In this document: piece by piece, positions 11,789 through 24,414 of the stretch | Position numbering within the stretch: position 1 is the stretch's first letter | How the letters are laid out: each line of letters opens with the position of its first letter | From: Trichaptum fuscoviolaceum | Lineage: Eukaryota; Basidiomycota; Agaricomycetes; Hymenochaetales; Trichaptaceae | Assembly: GCA_910574455.1 (NCBI GenBank) | Contig: CAJSYZ010000008.1 | Location: 1,862,707-1,926,706, forward strand | Direction: 5' to 3' | DNA length: 64,000 bases | Notes under the pieces: generated by a model | Told to the model about the DNA's origin: nothing | Database searches by the model: none | What the model saw: the letters and a program-made list of their open reading frames with translations, nothing else | Translations under genes and position numbers: made by a program

Positions 11789-14668
11789 TCAGAGCCAGCT
11801 TGTCCCCGTCAGGCTTCGCAATAACCTTCCGTACTCGCATTCCGCGCGCGCAAAGTAGTCCTCGCCTTCGGATACATCAGAGCTTGCTGAACCACGCCTT
11901 TCTAATTTCAAAGTGCGAGGAGGGAGCAGATGCTGCTCCAGAGGCACGAGTGTCGAATGGCTCCAAGCTCCAGGAGATCCAGTGATCGAGTTGTGTGGGC
12001 TGTCGTATGTGCTTCGGGTATCCCAGTTGGGTTGCGTCGGTTCTTCCCGATGTTCAGCTTCACCATCAGAAGGTCTCCATGCTAAAGAGCCCGCGATCTG
12101 ACGACTAGTAAAGTTAATGCTACGCTTGTGGAAGTCTCCCATGCGCTGACGCCATTCAACAACCGGGAAACGCTGAACAGCCGAACGAGCACGCAAGATA
12201 GCATGTTCTTCTTCCGTAGACTTAAGCGCCATTTTTATTGTTTTCGTAAGCTGGGACAACATGTGTGCTGTTGAACTCGATTCGACAGGGAACCACTGTG
12301 TTCAAAGTCAGATTGCAAAACATTAGAAAAAACGAATGCAAACTTACCCAACCAGGCATGAGACCGAGACCACCGTATGGAGGCGAAGTAGTGAACTCTG
12401 GCTTTGAGTACACTCGGTTCGGGTACATCTCCATGAGACGAGCAAGCTTCTCCGCAGCGAAACGTCCATACAAGTCAATGACAGGCCCGACACAATTCAA
12501 CTGAATCGAAGGGTGTTTTTTCCAGTCTGGCATTAATAAATGAGCAAACATTCATTTACTTAGCAAAATAGGATTAAGAAATAACTTACAGCGAAGGCAT
12601 CATGTCTGCAATAAGATCTACACCCTTTTGCTTCAACCAACAACCAATGAACACGAATAGATCTGCCTAAGGATCCTGTGCAATACCAGCCCACTCCTGA
12701 GCCTGCTGCTTGAACTCCGTACATTTCGCCTCTGCTTCCTCATCAATCTGAATGTCCTTGATTTGAACAGGCTGTTCGTCCAAAGCAGCAATAACCGTTG
12801 GGTCCGGATTCGGGAGCGAGTCGACATGCTTGAGTGTCCAAAGCGCCGGGTAACGCGCCCACGACCGTTTACCATACTGTCAGAGACACCAGCGACACCG
12901 ATCGATTTCTGGTGCACATTGATGAAGGATGCTGCGGCGTGGAGCAAGTTGAACGTGTTTCCGAACTGAACGAACGTGCTCCTTGCTGATATTGAACACC
13001 GAGCACACTTCCTTCATCTCCTCCTTCGTGCGGAGTGGCCACAACCCCTGGAGCTCCGCATTGTGGAGAGACAGACAGATGGGGAGGACCTTCGGGAGCA
13101 GATAGATAGGTGCGAGCGCACTGTGGTAGTCATTAATGTGGTAGATATCAATCTGCGGGTAGCACCTAACGGTTGCTGCGATAGCCTGGTTCCATGTCGA
13201 GTAGAAGATAGCTGAGCTGATATCGTCATGCGCGCATGATACGGGTCCGCCTTTGTTTGTGCGCGGAAGACAGGCAAGTCGAGGACGATGTACGTGATGT
13301 TGTCGAGGACATGCGTCTCAACCTCGATAAGGTACGGGTCGCCGAAGATAATGACTTCGATAGGTTCTGCAGGTTCGCCAGCAGGGTACTCAATGTCTTT
13401 AACCTTTGGTACAACCTAAATCAGGTCGATATCCGACATTGCCTTGCCCATCAAATCACACCAAGACCACCGATCTTGACCTTCAACTTCCAATATGATC
13501 TCGTACTCCAAAGTCGCAATGAGCATGGTCCTCCGCTTATTCTTGTCTTCCGGCCAGCCAATGATGTCGCCTGTATGCGCGTGTCCATGGCTCGAGTGTT
13601 TCTCCGACATCGGCGCCACATGCAGGTCTTGCGCAGACTTCGAGCCCAGCGAGCCAATGACGGGGAAATTGTGCGAATGATCCGGCTTCTTTTCCGTGAG
13701 ACCCCACTGGTTGTACTTGATCCCGTAGAAGCTCCACATGAAGATCGCCACTGCCAATGTACCAGTGACAACCGGGATCGACAGGAGCAGCGCGTACATG
13801 ATAGCGCCCACAGTGCTCTCCCCACGCGGCTCGAGGCTCCACCGCATCGTCGCGTCATCTACGACCAGCGTACAACGCGAGATGCGGGTGCGGCGGAGCA
13901 CTGACGTTCAAGTAGTTGGGCGCAGCCAAGTTGGGCGGGAGGCGGTCATGACGCCGTTGCCGTCCGTGTCACCGTAGAAGTAGTCATCGAAGCCAAAAAC
14001 GTTGAGCTGTAGGTACGTCGGCCATGTACTCATAATTTCGAGCTCCCAGCGTCCGTCGGCGGTATTGTCCATCTGGAAGCTCACTCCTCTGTGGAAACCC
14101 CAGGTATTGAACGGACCACGAGCAAGGAACTGAGGAACACGGCACTGATGAGCATAGTTCCTGTCCGCATGTACAACAGTATAGGATGATGCAGCAATAG
14201 CAGACCAGCCTATTGCAAAATTGATTAGCAGATCACAGCACATACTAGTATAAGAGTAAGAGCACTTACATTGCACAATAATATGCTCGCCCGCCCACCA
14301 ATTCTCATCATTGTCAAACAAGCTTTTATCTATGCTCGTCACATCCTCATACGCCGTCCACGTCGTCCAGTTTTGACCATAATTCCACAAGAACCTGAAC
14401 ATATCTGCGCCCAGCGCCTGGTGCGTGAACGTGTACTTCCCAGAACCCGAGTCCAAGCCGAACGCATCGTTGTCGTAGTCCGCAGAGGGGAAGATCATAG
14501 GATTGCGCGCGGAGCCCTTGCGCACAAGGAGATGGTCGCGTGCATTCGTGAACGAAGTGCCGTCCTGCGAAGGCGGGTTGTTCACAATGATGTCGATGAT
14601 TCCGTCCGACGCGTTAGGAATCTCCGCACGCAAGGCAGTCCACAAGCCCAGTTTGATTTCCGTCTAAT
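11789..14668 (-). pseudogene. ags1: Alpha-1,3-glucan synthase pseudogene, truncated at both ends
   Basis: Clearly derived from a fungal cell-wall alpha-1,3-glucan synthase (Ags1/Mok1 family), normally a membrane protein of over 2,000 residues. Reading on the minus strand from 14668 I see the end of the extracellular amylase-like domain (NASDGIIDIIVNNPP, ENWWAGEHIIVQ, FGFDDYFYGDTDGNG), a transmembrane stretch (VGAIMYALLLSIPVVTGTL), and glycogen-synthase-like pieces (HAAASFINVHQKS, GPVIDLYGRFAAEKLARLM, QRFPVVEWRQRM). Lesions include a 1-nt loss near 12877, an in-frame TAG at 12669-12671, a pair of compensating frameshifts near 13450-13500, and an internal deletion near 12385 that joins FTTSPPY straight to GGLGLMPGW. 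The N-terminal catalytic region and C-terminal multi-TM domain are missing. Several intron splice sites are still intact, so this is a genomic relic rather than a retrocopy. Confidence 0.88.
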
Positions 14669-15520
14669 TTGAACATGGATGGTGGAGGAAGAGGCAATTG
14701 GCATTGCCGCACTTCAAGTTTTCTCAACTGGTTTCCTACTAGTAATTCAAGTTTAGATGTAACAAAAATCGTAAAAATTTTCCAAGTCCCCATGTTACTT
14801 GAGCACTGAAATCCTGACTTGCATTCTGATGTACTGAGAGATGGCTTGCATCCTGAAACACTCTTTATTTCAGTGAGTTAAGGCAATCAGTGTATTTTCA
14901 GACGAAGTAGCGACCCTTCAGACAGGTGCCAGCCAAATCAGGACGCGTCAGTCGCCGTAAGCAGAAAGTAGTTTCCCTGATGTCCGCGACTAAAATGATC
15001 GGCAGGGTACAGTTACACGGAAGCCATTTCTTTTTATTCTAAGACATGAAGGTTAGAAATTATAACGGGTGTAGTTAAATCGGCCATAAGCTAACGCGTA
15101 GCTTAGTTGTGATGTACAGTTCGCCATTTCATATTCAAAGAATGATCTGGACATGATCCTGAACTTTAGGTGACATTCATTATGAACCGCCCCGACCCCT
15201 GCCCGATGGTGTGTACAGACGTACCAATAATACACTGCATATGAATGTAACAGCATTATATGTCCCGTCTCTCAAGGTCTTGAGGCTTGACAGCCACACG
15301 CCGCAACGGCGATTCCCGACTCCGAGGGACACCAGACCACCCTTGGCATGATATAGAAATGGGGCTGGATTGCAGAGGAAGGACACGAGATGAGATGTAG
15401 TCGATACACTGAAAATCGGGATGCCATAAAAATATACAAGATCTGATACACACGTCTACATATACTACATTAGAGCAAGTACATGCCACTCAACGGCGGC
15501 ATTACAAACATCATGTCCAT
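14669..15520. other. Intergenic, no feature seen
   Basis: Spacer between the glucan synthase relic and the stop codon of the GH5 glucanase gene. It presumably holds the 3' untranslated region of the latter. No convincing ORF or repeat. Confidence 0.5.
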
Positions 15521-18061
15521 CTAGTTGCTGTTCGTACTATTGCACAGTCCAGGATAGAGCCTGTCAGTCGGGTCTTGGGGGATCCAGCCACCCGCCAGTC
15601 CCTTCTGATAGCTCCATTCATCTGCGTTCTCGGCCTACAGAAAGACAACACGTTAGACACGTTTCGTCACAAAGCTGAAGAGGCAAAGAAGGAAACGAAG
15701 AAAGCACCCCAAAACTCTACAGTAGATAATGCGTGCCAGCGAGGGGAGCTTTGGCATAAGAGAACATCGTCACATCTTATCGTAGAGAAGGCCGATGCGG
15801 CGCAGTGGCGTAGCTTCGCCTACGAGAAATGCCCTAATGCCCAACAGAAGAGTGTATGTGCATATGATACTCACTTTCCAGGCCCACCATACCCATCCTT
15901 GGAGGGTCTCACCGATATCAACTTGTACTTCCCAATACCTTGGAGTAAAAAGACATAACGATGATTAGATCAGCTCAAACTCGAATATATGTGAGACAAC
16001 GCAAATCGGCATGTACGGGCAATGAAGACTCGTTGACCACACAAATACCATCGTTAATCACAAATGCATACGTTAGTGAAGTTAGAGCGGTTTCTAGCTT
16101 GAACCATCTGGCCCATGTCACGACGCCGCACGAGTTATGGCATTTGATACCCAGCACATCCGCGTGTGCACGCATGATGGAAAATAAAGGGGGGGGGGGG
16201 AAATAGCTCATTGACTTACTTTCTTAGGAAGGCCTTGTAGTCGTCAGTAAAGTTCGCAGAGTCGCCAGTGAGGCCGTCACATGAACCAAGGACGGGCGTT
16301 CCGGGTGCGGGAAACCACGTCCCATCCCATCGGGAGCCGACATTGCGCCCGTTTAGCCACTTGGCACAGTCCGTAGTTGCGGCGGACCATTCGCCTAAGA
16401 CTGTCCAAAGATTGTTTTGGTTGAAGGTGCTGAGATTTGGTATGAGGGAGCATGCGAACTGAACGGCGTAGACGTGTAGAGCGTTTACGCCCGCGTTATG
16501 CAAGATGCCGATTGAAAGATGACAAGAAAAAACACAAGTGAATCAGACCGTGAAACTCCCCAAAAACATAAAAATTGACTTTGGTGAGCGAAGTGTGGAG
16601 TATGACTTACACTAATGTGTTCGTCCTGCGTGCGTTGCAGCTCTGCGATGCTAAATATCTGATACTCGTGCTAGCGTAACATATCGTTATGAAACACGCA
16701 TCAGAACGGACGGAAAACGGGTTAGGCGGATGCGAAAGAAAACAAGGGGTTAGAGTCATTTATGTGGAGATTGCGCGCTTCGCTCACGTACATAGTCCAT
16801 CAATACACCCTGTGCTTCTGGGTAAGTCAGGAAGTCCGTCCAGCTTTGAACGCCCAGGAAGGCGTCACCAATCATTATCTTCATTTGCGCTCCCGCCGCG
16901 CTCCGCACCGCATCATACGCATCTGACCAAAACTGTCTGATCGTCGCAGCCCATGCGTCACTCGTGAAGCCGGCAGGCTCATTCAGGAGCTCAAGGACAT
17001 CAATCATGCCACCGATCTCGGAAGCTACAAAGGACAGTATTTGTATAGTTCGGTTGACGTTGTCCGAGTCGACAGCCCAGACCGGGTTGTTCGTCCGTTG
17101 CCCGGAGTTGTCATAGCCATTCTGCGAGCCTGGCGCACCGTGAAGATCAACAATGACATGCAACGAATTGTTCTTTGCCCAATTGAGAGCTCGCAGAAGG
17201 TACGGCCAAGCTCCAGGAACGTAGGGGTCTACGGACTGCGAGTCATTCATCGGGACTGACCAGAACCCAAGAGGAATCCTACACCACACATAATCAGATA
17301 TATTGAGCTTCGGGAGTAGATGCCGTCTCTCTTCTTTTCGCTTTCTCAGGAGTCGAACGACCAAGCCAAACCGAATGAATGAGAATAGAGACATACCGAA
17401 CATGATTTAGACCCGCATCTTTCATGCTAGCGAAGTCGTCCGCCGTGATCCACGTCTCCCAGTGTTCCGTTAGTGCCTTTTGTGCGACGGAGAGGTTTTG
17501 CATCTGCCCGAAAGTGAATTCGTCAACGATATTGTCGTTTCCGGTATTCTCGAAGATGCTTGGTGTGATCCATGGCTGTGTGAACAAAAGTCAATGCAAG
17601 GTAAATGGCATGGACGCGTTGTAGTGCGAGACAGACCTCTAGAACAAACCATCCACCACTGGTGTGAGCGGACAGTAAGCAATCTTTCCATTCACATCAA
17701 TCAGACCATTCCTTTCCACGCACAGATTGACACCTCGTATTTTATCCGTTCCATACTTGAATGGTGTGATTGTGGTCGTATTTCCACTGGATGTGCCGTT
17801 CGTCGTGCCGTTCGTGCCCGTTGGGCTTGTCCCAGTCGGAAAGGGGTCATCAGGAGATGGCGCAGCAAAATTTGACTGCGCGTTCGGCGCCTGTAGTTTG
17901 CATTGTTGCTTCCCGTGCACCAAATCAATCTTCGGGAAGAACAGCAAGAGTAGTAAGATGACTGGCAGGTGCCTGAAGGGAGGTAAAGGCAAGTGTTGAT
18001 GATAGCCGGGGAGTCTCTGCGAGCTCATCGTGGGTGGTGGTGAAGAAGAAGCATGGCACAC
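15521..18061 (-). CDS. GH5 exo-beta-1,3-glucanase, secreted or membrane-anchored
   Basis: Glycoside hydrolase family 5 (EXG1-like), acting on beta-1,3-glucan of the cell wall. Proposed exons are complement(15521-15634, 15875-15938, 16220-16458, 16611-16670, 16792-17278, 17397-17575, 17637-17658, 17724-18061). One exon is only 22 nt and encodes GGWFVLE. The N-terminus has a hydrophobic signal or anchor ([12 protein letters not shown]) and then a Thr/Asn/Gly-rich linker. Catalytic landmarks are VLELLNEP (acid/base Glu) and TVLGEW (nucleophile Glu). [11 protein letters not shown] and the C-terminal [18 protein letters not shown] are also typical. In-frame Mets at 18061 and 18028 are both possible starts. 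The gene looks intact and lies beside the decayed alpha-glucan synthase. The introns at 15635-15874 and 15939-16219 are unusually long for this window. Confidence 0.88.
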
Positions 18062-18983
18062 ATGTAACGTTGCTGGTTCATTGTTCGCCTCGAGTTCTTC
18101 GCGTTCAAGTTGGCCGGCGTCTACGAAGCCCGCTGTTAGTCACGCCGCCCAGGCTGGCCGCACCCGGGATCCGGAGCCGGAAGTAAACTCTATCGGCTAA
18201 CCAGCCACGTGTCCTCGGCCTGGCTGTGCAGACCGCCGGACATAAATTTAGATTAAATCCGTACGTTAATTAGCAGCGAGCATTTTATCCAGCTTGGTCT
18301 CTTGAGTGTTCCGAAGGACATATCGGTGTATCAGCCATGACATTCGTCTCCGGAGTCAGCAGCACTCTCACATCTTATTTATGGCTGATGAACGTAGTTA
18401 AATTTTAGATCCATCTCCAGTGTTTGTCGATCAGGGATGTCAATACTAGTATGCGACCGGTCTCCCATGCAACGCCGGGTGAAGGTACTTTATAAAACTG
18501 ACGCATAGGCGAGCTCGGGTTTCATACTGAATACTATCCTCTGTATGATTCATAGGCGCTGGATAAACTACCGGATCATTGGGATCGTGCAGTGGGTAAA
18601 GCAGCCATCATTAGTTATTTCTCCTTAGTACCCTGTACACACGCACACACATACACACATTATTCTTCCGTGGAGTGAGGGGTATGAAATTGGGATCGAT
18701 GAAACCTAAAATCTAAAATCTCGAGTCATGTTACACATTAATAAAACAACAAACCATTCTTAATACACTCGAAGGCGCTCAGGCGACATCAGGACAGGAG
18801 GTGATAGGGATGAGCGTCAGACCCGCCAACAACTCAAATAAGTGGTAAATGGAGCCCAAGGTCCGGAATCCGTTTCCTTGCGGCTGCGAAGGATCTAGAG
18901 TTACGCGAAGTGAGAAAAATGCGGGAGACTGCGGTCACGGAGGCAAACTCTAAACTTACCATCTAAAATTCTCCACGTCGTCC
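18062..18983. other. Intergenic, no feature seen
   Basis: Contains the upstream region of the glucanase gene and the 3' region of the Zn2Cys6 gene. A short CA-type microsatellite occurs near 18640-18660. No gene recognised. Confidence 0.5.
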
Positions 18984-21900
18984 TTATCGTACTACATCCA
19001 TGTGGTAGTGCATCCGCTGAGCGGCAGCAGGACTCCCTGCGTGCCCGTTCATGACCAAGGGCCACTCCGTGGCCTGCGGGGCCCCTGAGTTGTTCACGGG
19101 ATACATGTTCTGCCACCACTCGCCCTCGCCCTCGCCCGGCGGCGGTGTCGACTTCGTAAAAGTCGGGTGGCTTAAGTTCTGGAGGAAGTTTTGTAGTGAA
19201 AAATCGAGACTGAAGCCGCTTAGGCTCAGGTAATCAACTTCCCCTGTGCCTGCGGCCGGTGCGCCCGTAATCTCCTGAAACGAATCTGGGCTAGACAGCG
19301 AACCGCCGGTCGTCGGCATTCCAGAGTACGGCGCACTGCTGTTGGGAGGCCACGCGGCTGACCCTTCCCCAGATGTGTCGAGCCTGAGCGTTCCGTCGGA
19401 CTTCTTGTTGCGCCCATAATGATACGAAGACGGAGATTGTGCCGCTGATGGTGGCGTCACAGGCGAGAATTTCTTCAGCTGTTTCGACAGGTATCGAGCA
19501 TACAGATATGGGTTCGCTTGTCGATCGTCCGCAACGGCTCGCAGCACCTCGACCAAGGCACGGATATGGTGATCAATTCTCTGAACATCATCGGGTTGAA
19601 GGAGAATGCACATCTTAGGGCTCATGAGCTATAGAAAACACAATAAGTCCACGCCTTCGTTGAAAAAAATAGAGTTCACATACACTTAGCAGGTGTGCTG
19701 CGGCGAACGTGACGAAGAGGAAATGAGCCTGGTACATTCGAGTCAGCGATTATTCACACAGCGTGAGCGATTCGTGCTTACTTCCATGCTATATTTTAGC
19801 ATGTTTGTCGGACTCAGCTTCTCGGTCATCTGCGTGATAACTTCGATTGCTGTTTCTATACACTAGATGAAACAATTTATCAGACCGTCTGTCCAGTTTG
19901 CTTGGTGACGGATCCCTTACCAGTTTGACTAATGTGTCCCCTCGCGACAGTCCTCCACCTTCCTTCGAGGGTACGGAGATGGTTTTCTGTAGCCCCCGAA
20001 AGAGAACAACAAGACGATTGAAGGCATTGTTCCTGGTGATATATATATGATGAGAACGATGGAATGACAGTGCTTGACATATACCTACATCCTGTTCGTC
20101 TCTTCACGGTACCCGCACATACGGTCTGTTAAAATGATGTCAGGAACTCGCGGCAGTTGAACATCTAAGAAGCATCATGCCTTGATGCCGACGAGGATCT
20201 CCCGCGAACCGTTGTCTCCAGAAAGTGTCAAGCCCAATCAGATCGCTATGGCAAGACATAGCGATCTCCATCATGTCCTTCCACTTCTTTGGGTTCTTCG
20301 GATTCTCCCGCTCTTCTGACTCCAGCCGATCGGTATCGATCCTAAAGCGGCGCATGCGCCTCAGAATCTCGACGTACGAAACGAGATGGACGTCGAACGC
20401 GTGATTGTACTTCGAAATATGGTACCATTCCCGACAGTTACGCGCCACATAGTCGTCCATTGCTATCATCGCTGGCTTGCCGAATTGCGTGGCGTGGCTC
20501 GCGTCGACGCAGTAGCAGTTCAGCCACGTCCGGGCCTGGTTAAGCCACAGCCGCTCAGCGATCTCCATGTTCGGCTCATTCGTCGATCGTAGGAAGTCCT
20601 GCAGCGCGATGGGTTCGTTCAGTTTGAGTTCATGCGCAAGCGAGAACGCGATCCCCATGTGCAGCCAGCCCCGCTGATCTTCCCATTTCTTCTGAGGGGC
20701 TTGATAGACTGCGATGAGCATAAACGCTTGACACTCGTCCACCGTCTTGTTGCCTTGCACTAGGGCCCTACCAGCTGCGTCTCGTACAAACTCCCGGAGA
20801 GTAGTGGCGATGGCGGAATATTGTGGGACATACTTGGCAGCAAGAGTGCAAACTTCATTTCCCTAGCATCAGAAACTGTGTATAACAGATTAATGAAAAG
20901 CTGCTGTACTTACTAACGGTGAAGAGGAAGTGAGACTCCCATATGAGCCTGTCAGGTGTATGTAGAACTGGGTCGAGAATAGAGAAGTATGGCTAGGTTC
21001 GCGTTTCAATAACGGCTTCATTTCCCTTAAAAAGTCTCATCACTCACGTTGATCAACTCAAAGTATCTGTTTAGACACATGTTAGTTGAATGTGACATGC
21101 ATAACATCGACGAGGAAGCCTACGTTCTGAACAGATGTGCAACATGCTCTGGTTGAATGAGTCCACGGGTCACAATGTCAGGAGCCGATACGTGGCGCAC
21201 GTTCAGATCTGAAAACACGTAGTTATAAGTTTCGGACTTCCACAAGTTCGGAAATGCGTGAATAATAGCGCACCACAGCGGAAATAGTTCATTAAGAGGG
21301 ATGGGGAAATCGTCTTCATGCCAGGAAGACCAACACCGGATTCATATTTGAATCCACCGTCCAGGACATGACTGGCAGAGGATCCTGAAAAATAATCATA
21401 GCCGGAGGAAGTCGTCCAACGTGCAGTGTCTCTGCCGAAGTCGGACGAGGAATGCGAGCTAACTACGGCCGGGTCTGAGCGGGGTGATTGGGACGGGCCC
21501 AATGTCAGGTGCCTAGATTTCGCAATCCAGGTCTGCACACGATGCTCTGTGCCCACCTCATCGAGTTGTTGCAAAAGATTCCGTATCTCCAAGTCTTGTT
21601 TGTGTGACTTTAGAACGAGCTCTTCATGTGTGCTGGTCATCCAATCATATGTTAGTGGTGTTTCTCGAGTTGCTTCTTGTATGTATACGTACGCAACCGC
21701 CCTACGTTTCTTGCGACCGCTTACAACGCACTGGAGGTTGCTCTGGCTACAGCGCGTACAGGAGGTCTGGCCTTGTGTAAAATGGCATTTAACTTTGAGA
21801 CCCTTGCAGTGAGAACACGCTCCGCTAAATGGGTATCCAAGAACATTCAGCGTTTCTCCGAGGTTTTAAAGCCAGTAAAATGGTTAGCACCTACCGTCGG

Positions 21901-22417
21901 GACTGCGACGAACTAGAAGCCGACTTCCCACGAGCTGCGCGCCGGCTTTGCTCTTCTTCGCTTGAGCCGTCGTCGCTGTCCGTCTCGACCTGCGCTGGTT
22001 TAGGCGGTTGGTAATACCGGAATGACATGGAAGTGGACGACGTGGGTGGGACCGGAGCAGTCGCCTGAGGGGTATAACTTGTACTGGAGCGGGGAGCGGT
22101 ATCAAGACTGTTGCGGTAACTTGAATGAGGTTCTTGTAGACCAGAATTGTAAGTATTGTAAGTCCTCGCTGATTGCCCTAGAGAAAAGAAGCCCAAATCG
22201 TAGATTAGCCGTTATTAGCCGAGTTGCTGAATGAATATCGGTGACGAAACTCACCGAGATTCTGATAGACGGAAGCAAGATGCGGTAAGGAAGCGGCGTA
22301 GGTAGGCAAGGGGTACAAGAGCAGTGAACAGGGATATGGGGATATGATAAGATTAAATCGCACCTGCTGCCTGGAAGGCCCATATATGTGGTTTTGAGGA
22401 TACCCAGGAGCGTACAT
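18984..22417 (-). CDS. Zn2Cys6 fungal-specific transcription factor
   Basis: Nuclear regulator with a fungal binuclear zinc cluster and the fungal-specific transcription-factor middle domain. On the minus strand the first exons encode MYAPGYPQNHIYGP and a Ser/Pro/acidic linker (TDSDDGSSEEEQSRR). The cluster lies around 21700-21860 and reads C-x2-C-x6-C-x8-C-x2-C-x6-C, followed by basic GRKKRR. The middle domain includes RGWLHMGIAFSLAHELKLNEP and HFLFVTFAAAHLLS. The C-terminus is Ser/Pro/Gly-rich and ends MHYHMDVVR. At least eight exons are needed; I traced the larger ones but not every border. The start at 22417 is tentative. Target genes cannot be read from the sequence. Confidence 0.82.
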
Positions 22418-24414
22418 GGCAGTGTGACCGTAAAGCGCTCAAGGCAGATGCCGGAAGAGCTGTACAGTGTAAGCTTACTAGAAGCAGTAGTAGGCGCTGA
22501 TCGCAATTAACAAAGTAGATGCGAGGCCTGGGAAACGATGTACGAGAGAGGGAAAAGATATGCAAGGGGCAAACTTGAATGCTAATCAGTCCTTGGGGTG
22601 GGTGCGGGACAGTGCGAGGAGGTCAGCTATATAATGATTTCGAAGCGTATACGAACGATGGACGAGTCAGCAGCACGGTTTTGGCGTAGAGAAGCCGGGA
22701 AAGACACGGGGGGTTGAGGGGGAAAGAGTTAATGCTCGAATCTTGAATAGTGTGTATGTGAGGCATGGTGTACGGCACCTATGCTGGGTGCTTTCGAAGC
22801 CTGATTCTCGCGGAAGCAAGCATGGTAAACTCGACTGCCCAGAAATTCACCCAGTAAGGATCCGGACAATCCGGACTTCGGCCAGCAGGAAGATCACCGA
22901 CAATAGATACATATTCTTGCCTTTATCTTAGCAATCAACGTCACTGATCACGACGAAGGACTGGCCGTCGCGTACAAACACCGACCATGCAGCTGCACAG
23001 ACGTCTCTATCGCGCATACTATCCGCCCAGTAGGCGACGGGCCGTCATCGCGCGCATCGACTCGTGCCTCAAGGCGATCTTCCGAAACTTTAAATTCACT
23101 CCGAAAATCCATCCGTGGACTAGTTTTTCATGAATGAGAGTGTAAAAGGTGCGTGTACAGAACACTAACCTTGTGCATTAGAATAAGCCCAGATTCATCA
23201 TCTTGATATATCGATGTACAAGATAAAGCGCCCCAAGATTACCCGCACGAGAGCTCCGCTGCGGACAAGCTGATTGGCTAGTACATAAGCATAGTCTTGT
23301 AATTGCAGAGGTGCTTCGCGCAGAACCAGAGATGCAGGAATGAGCTAAGCGCGCTGATTGAAGATGTCGAGTAATCCAGTGCCCATCATCACACCACCAC
23401 CACCGCTTACACGTGTTGTCGGTGTTGCGTCCCGAGCTCACCAATACCTCTACACATCCGAAGTTCTTGAATGCAAAGTGCAAAGTAGATAGAAACAAGT
23501 CGGTGAGAGAGCCCAAAGCCTCCTGCTGCCATATCAGGCTTGTTGAGAAGCGTAGCCACTCTATGTGAACGAATGACCGACCCGTATTCCGAAGAAGGGC
23601 GCTCATTGCCGGTACGTGGGCTATAAAGTCCAGCATGTATGTGCAAATAGGTTAAATGGATACGATCATGGGTATTTCGCCGCTTGTGAGACCTACAATC
23701 TAGAGTGTCATGAGGCCTATGTGCAGACTCCAATGAAGACCGTGCCTTACCATTGAACCCTCGCCAGTAAGTTAAGTCACGATTCGGCGGGCGCTACTAA
23801 CAAACAGCTTTTAGAGTTCCATTTTGTACGCACAGCCCAATTCATTTGAGAGCAAACTTTAGCGAAAGCAATAGCTCGAGACTCCGAAGAAGGGTCATCT
23901 GTCAAGTATAGGATTGGCAAATGCAAGAGACGCGACGCGTCGCCGTGCCAAACGCCCTCAAGATGCAGATTATATAATCAATACTAGTAGTTAACTCGGC
24001 CGTCCCGCCACTGGCAGGGTCCGAGTCCTGGTTTGTTCGTGTAGGTCCATTTCATCACAACTGCCTCGTACTAAGAACGCCACAATCCGCCAGGATTTCG
24101 CAACTCCCATGGCGGGCATCTACGCTCGAATTGGAACACCATTGTCTCATTCTTCATAGACATATTATTACCCTACATACAAATTTCTTTACAATCAAAC
24201 CAGTTACAACACATTTTACATACCTACTGAAATTACAACATCAATCAAGGTAAAAGTCCAAAGACGGCTTCGATGGACAAACATTGGCTCGTATACCAAC
24301 GTTCTCACAAACATGTAACAGGGTACATTGGCGTCACCCAGCCGCAAAGTGAGAAGGCACTGGCGATCAAGAGCAGATAACACTCGGCTGCGGACCTCAC
24401 GGCCTTTACGCGGC
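22418..24414. other. Long intergenic region, nothing recognised
   Basis: About 2 kb between the start of the Zn2Cys6 gene and the stop codon of the next gene. It likely carries the regulator's promoter. The open frames here are short and lack family signatures. Near 23980-24030 there is a brief patch of the word-type DNA (ACTAGTAG, CACTGGCAGG), a rare case within the host block. Confidence 0.5.

Noticed and set aside
16192..16200. Poly-G run near 16192
   Set aside because: It lies inside an intron of the glucanase gene and is a simple homopolymer, with no sign of function.
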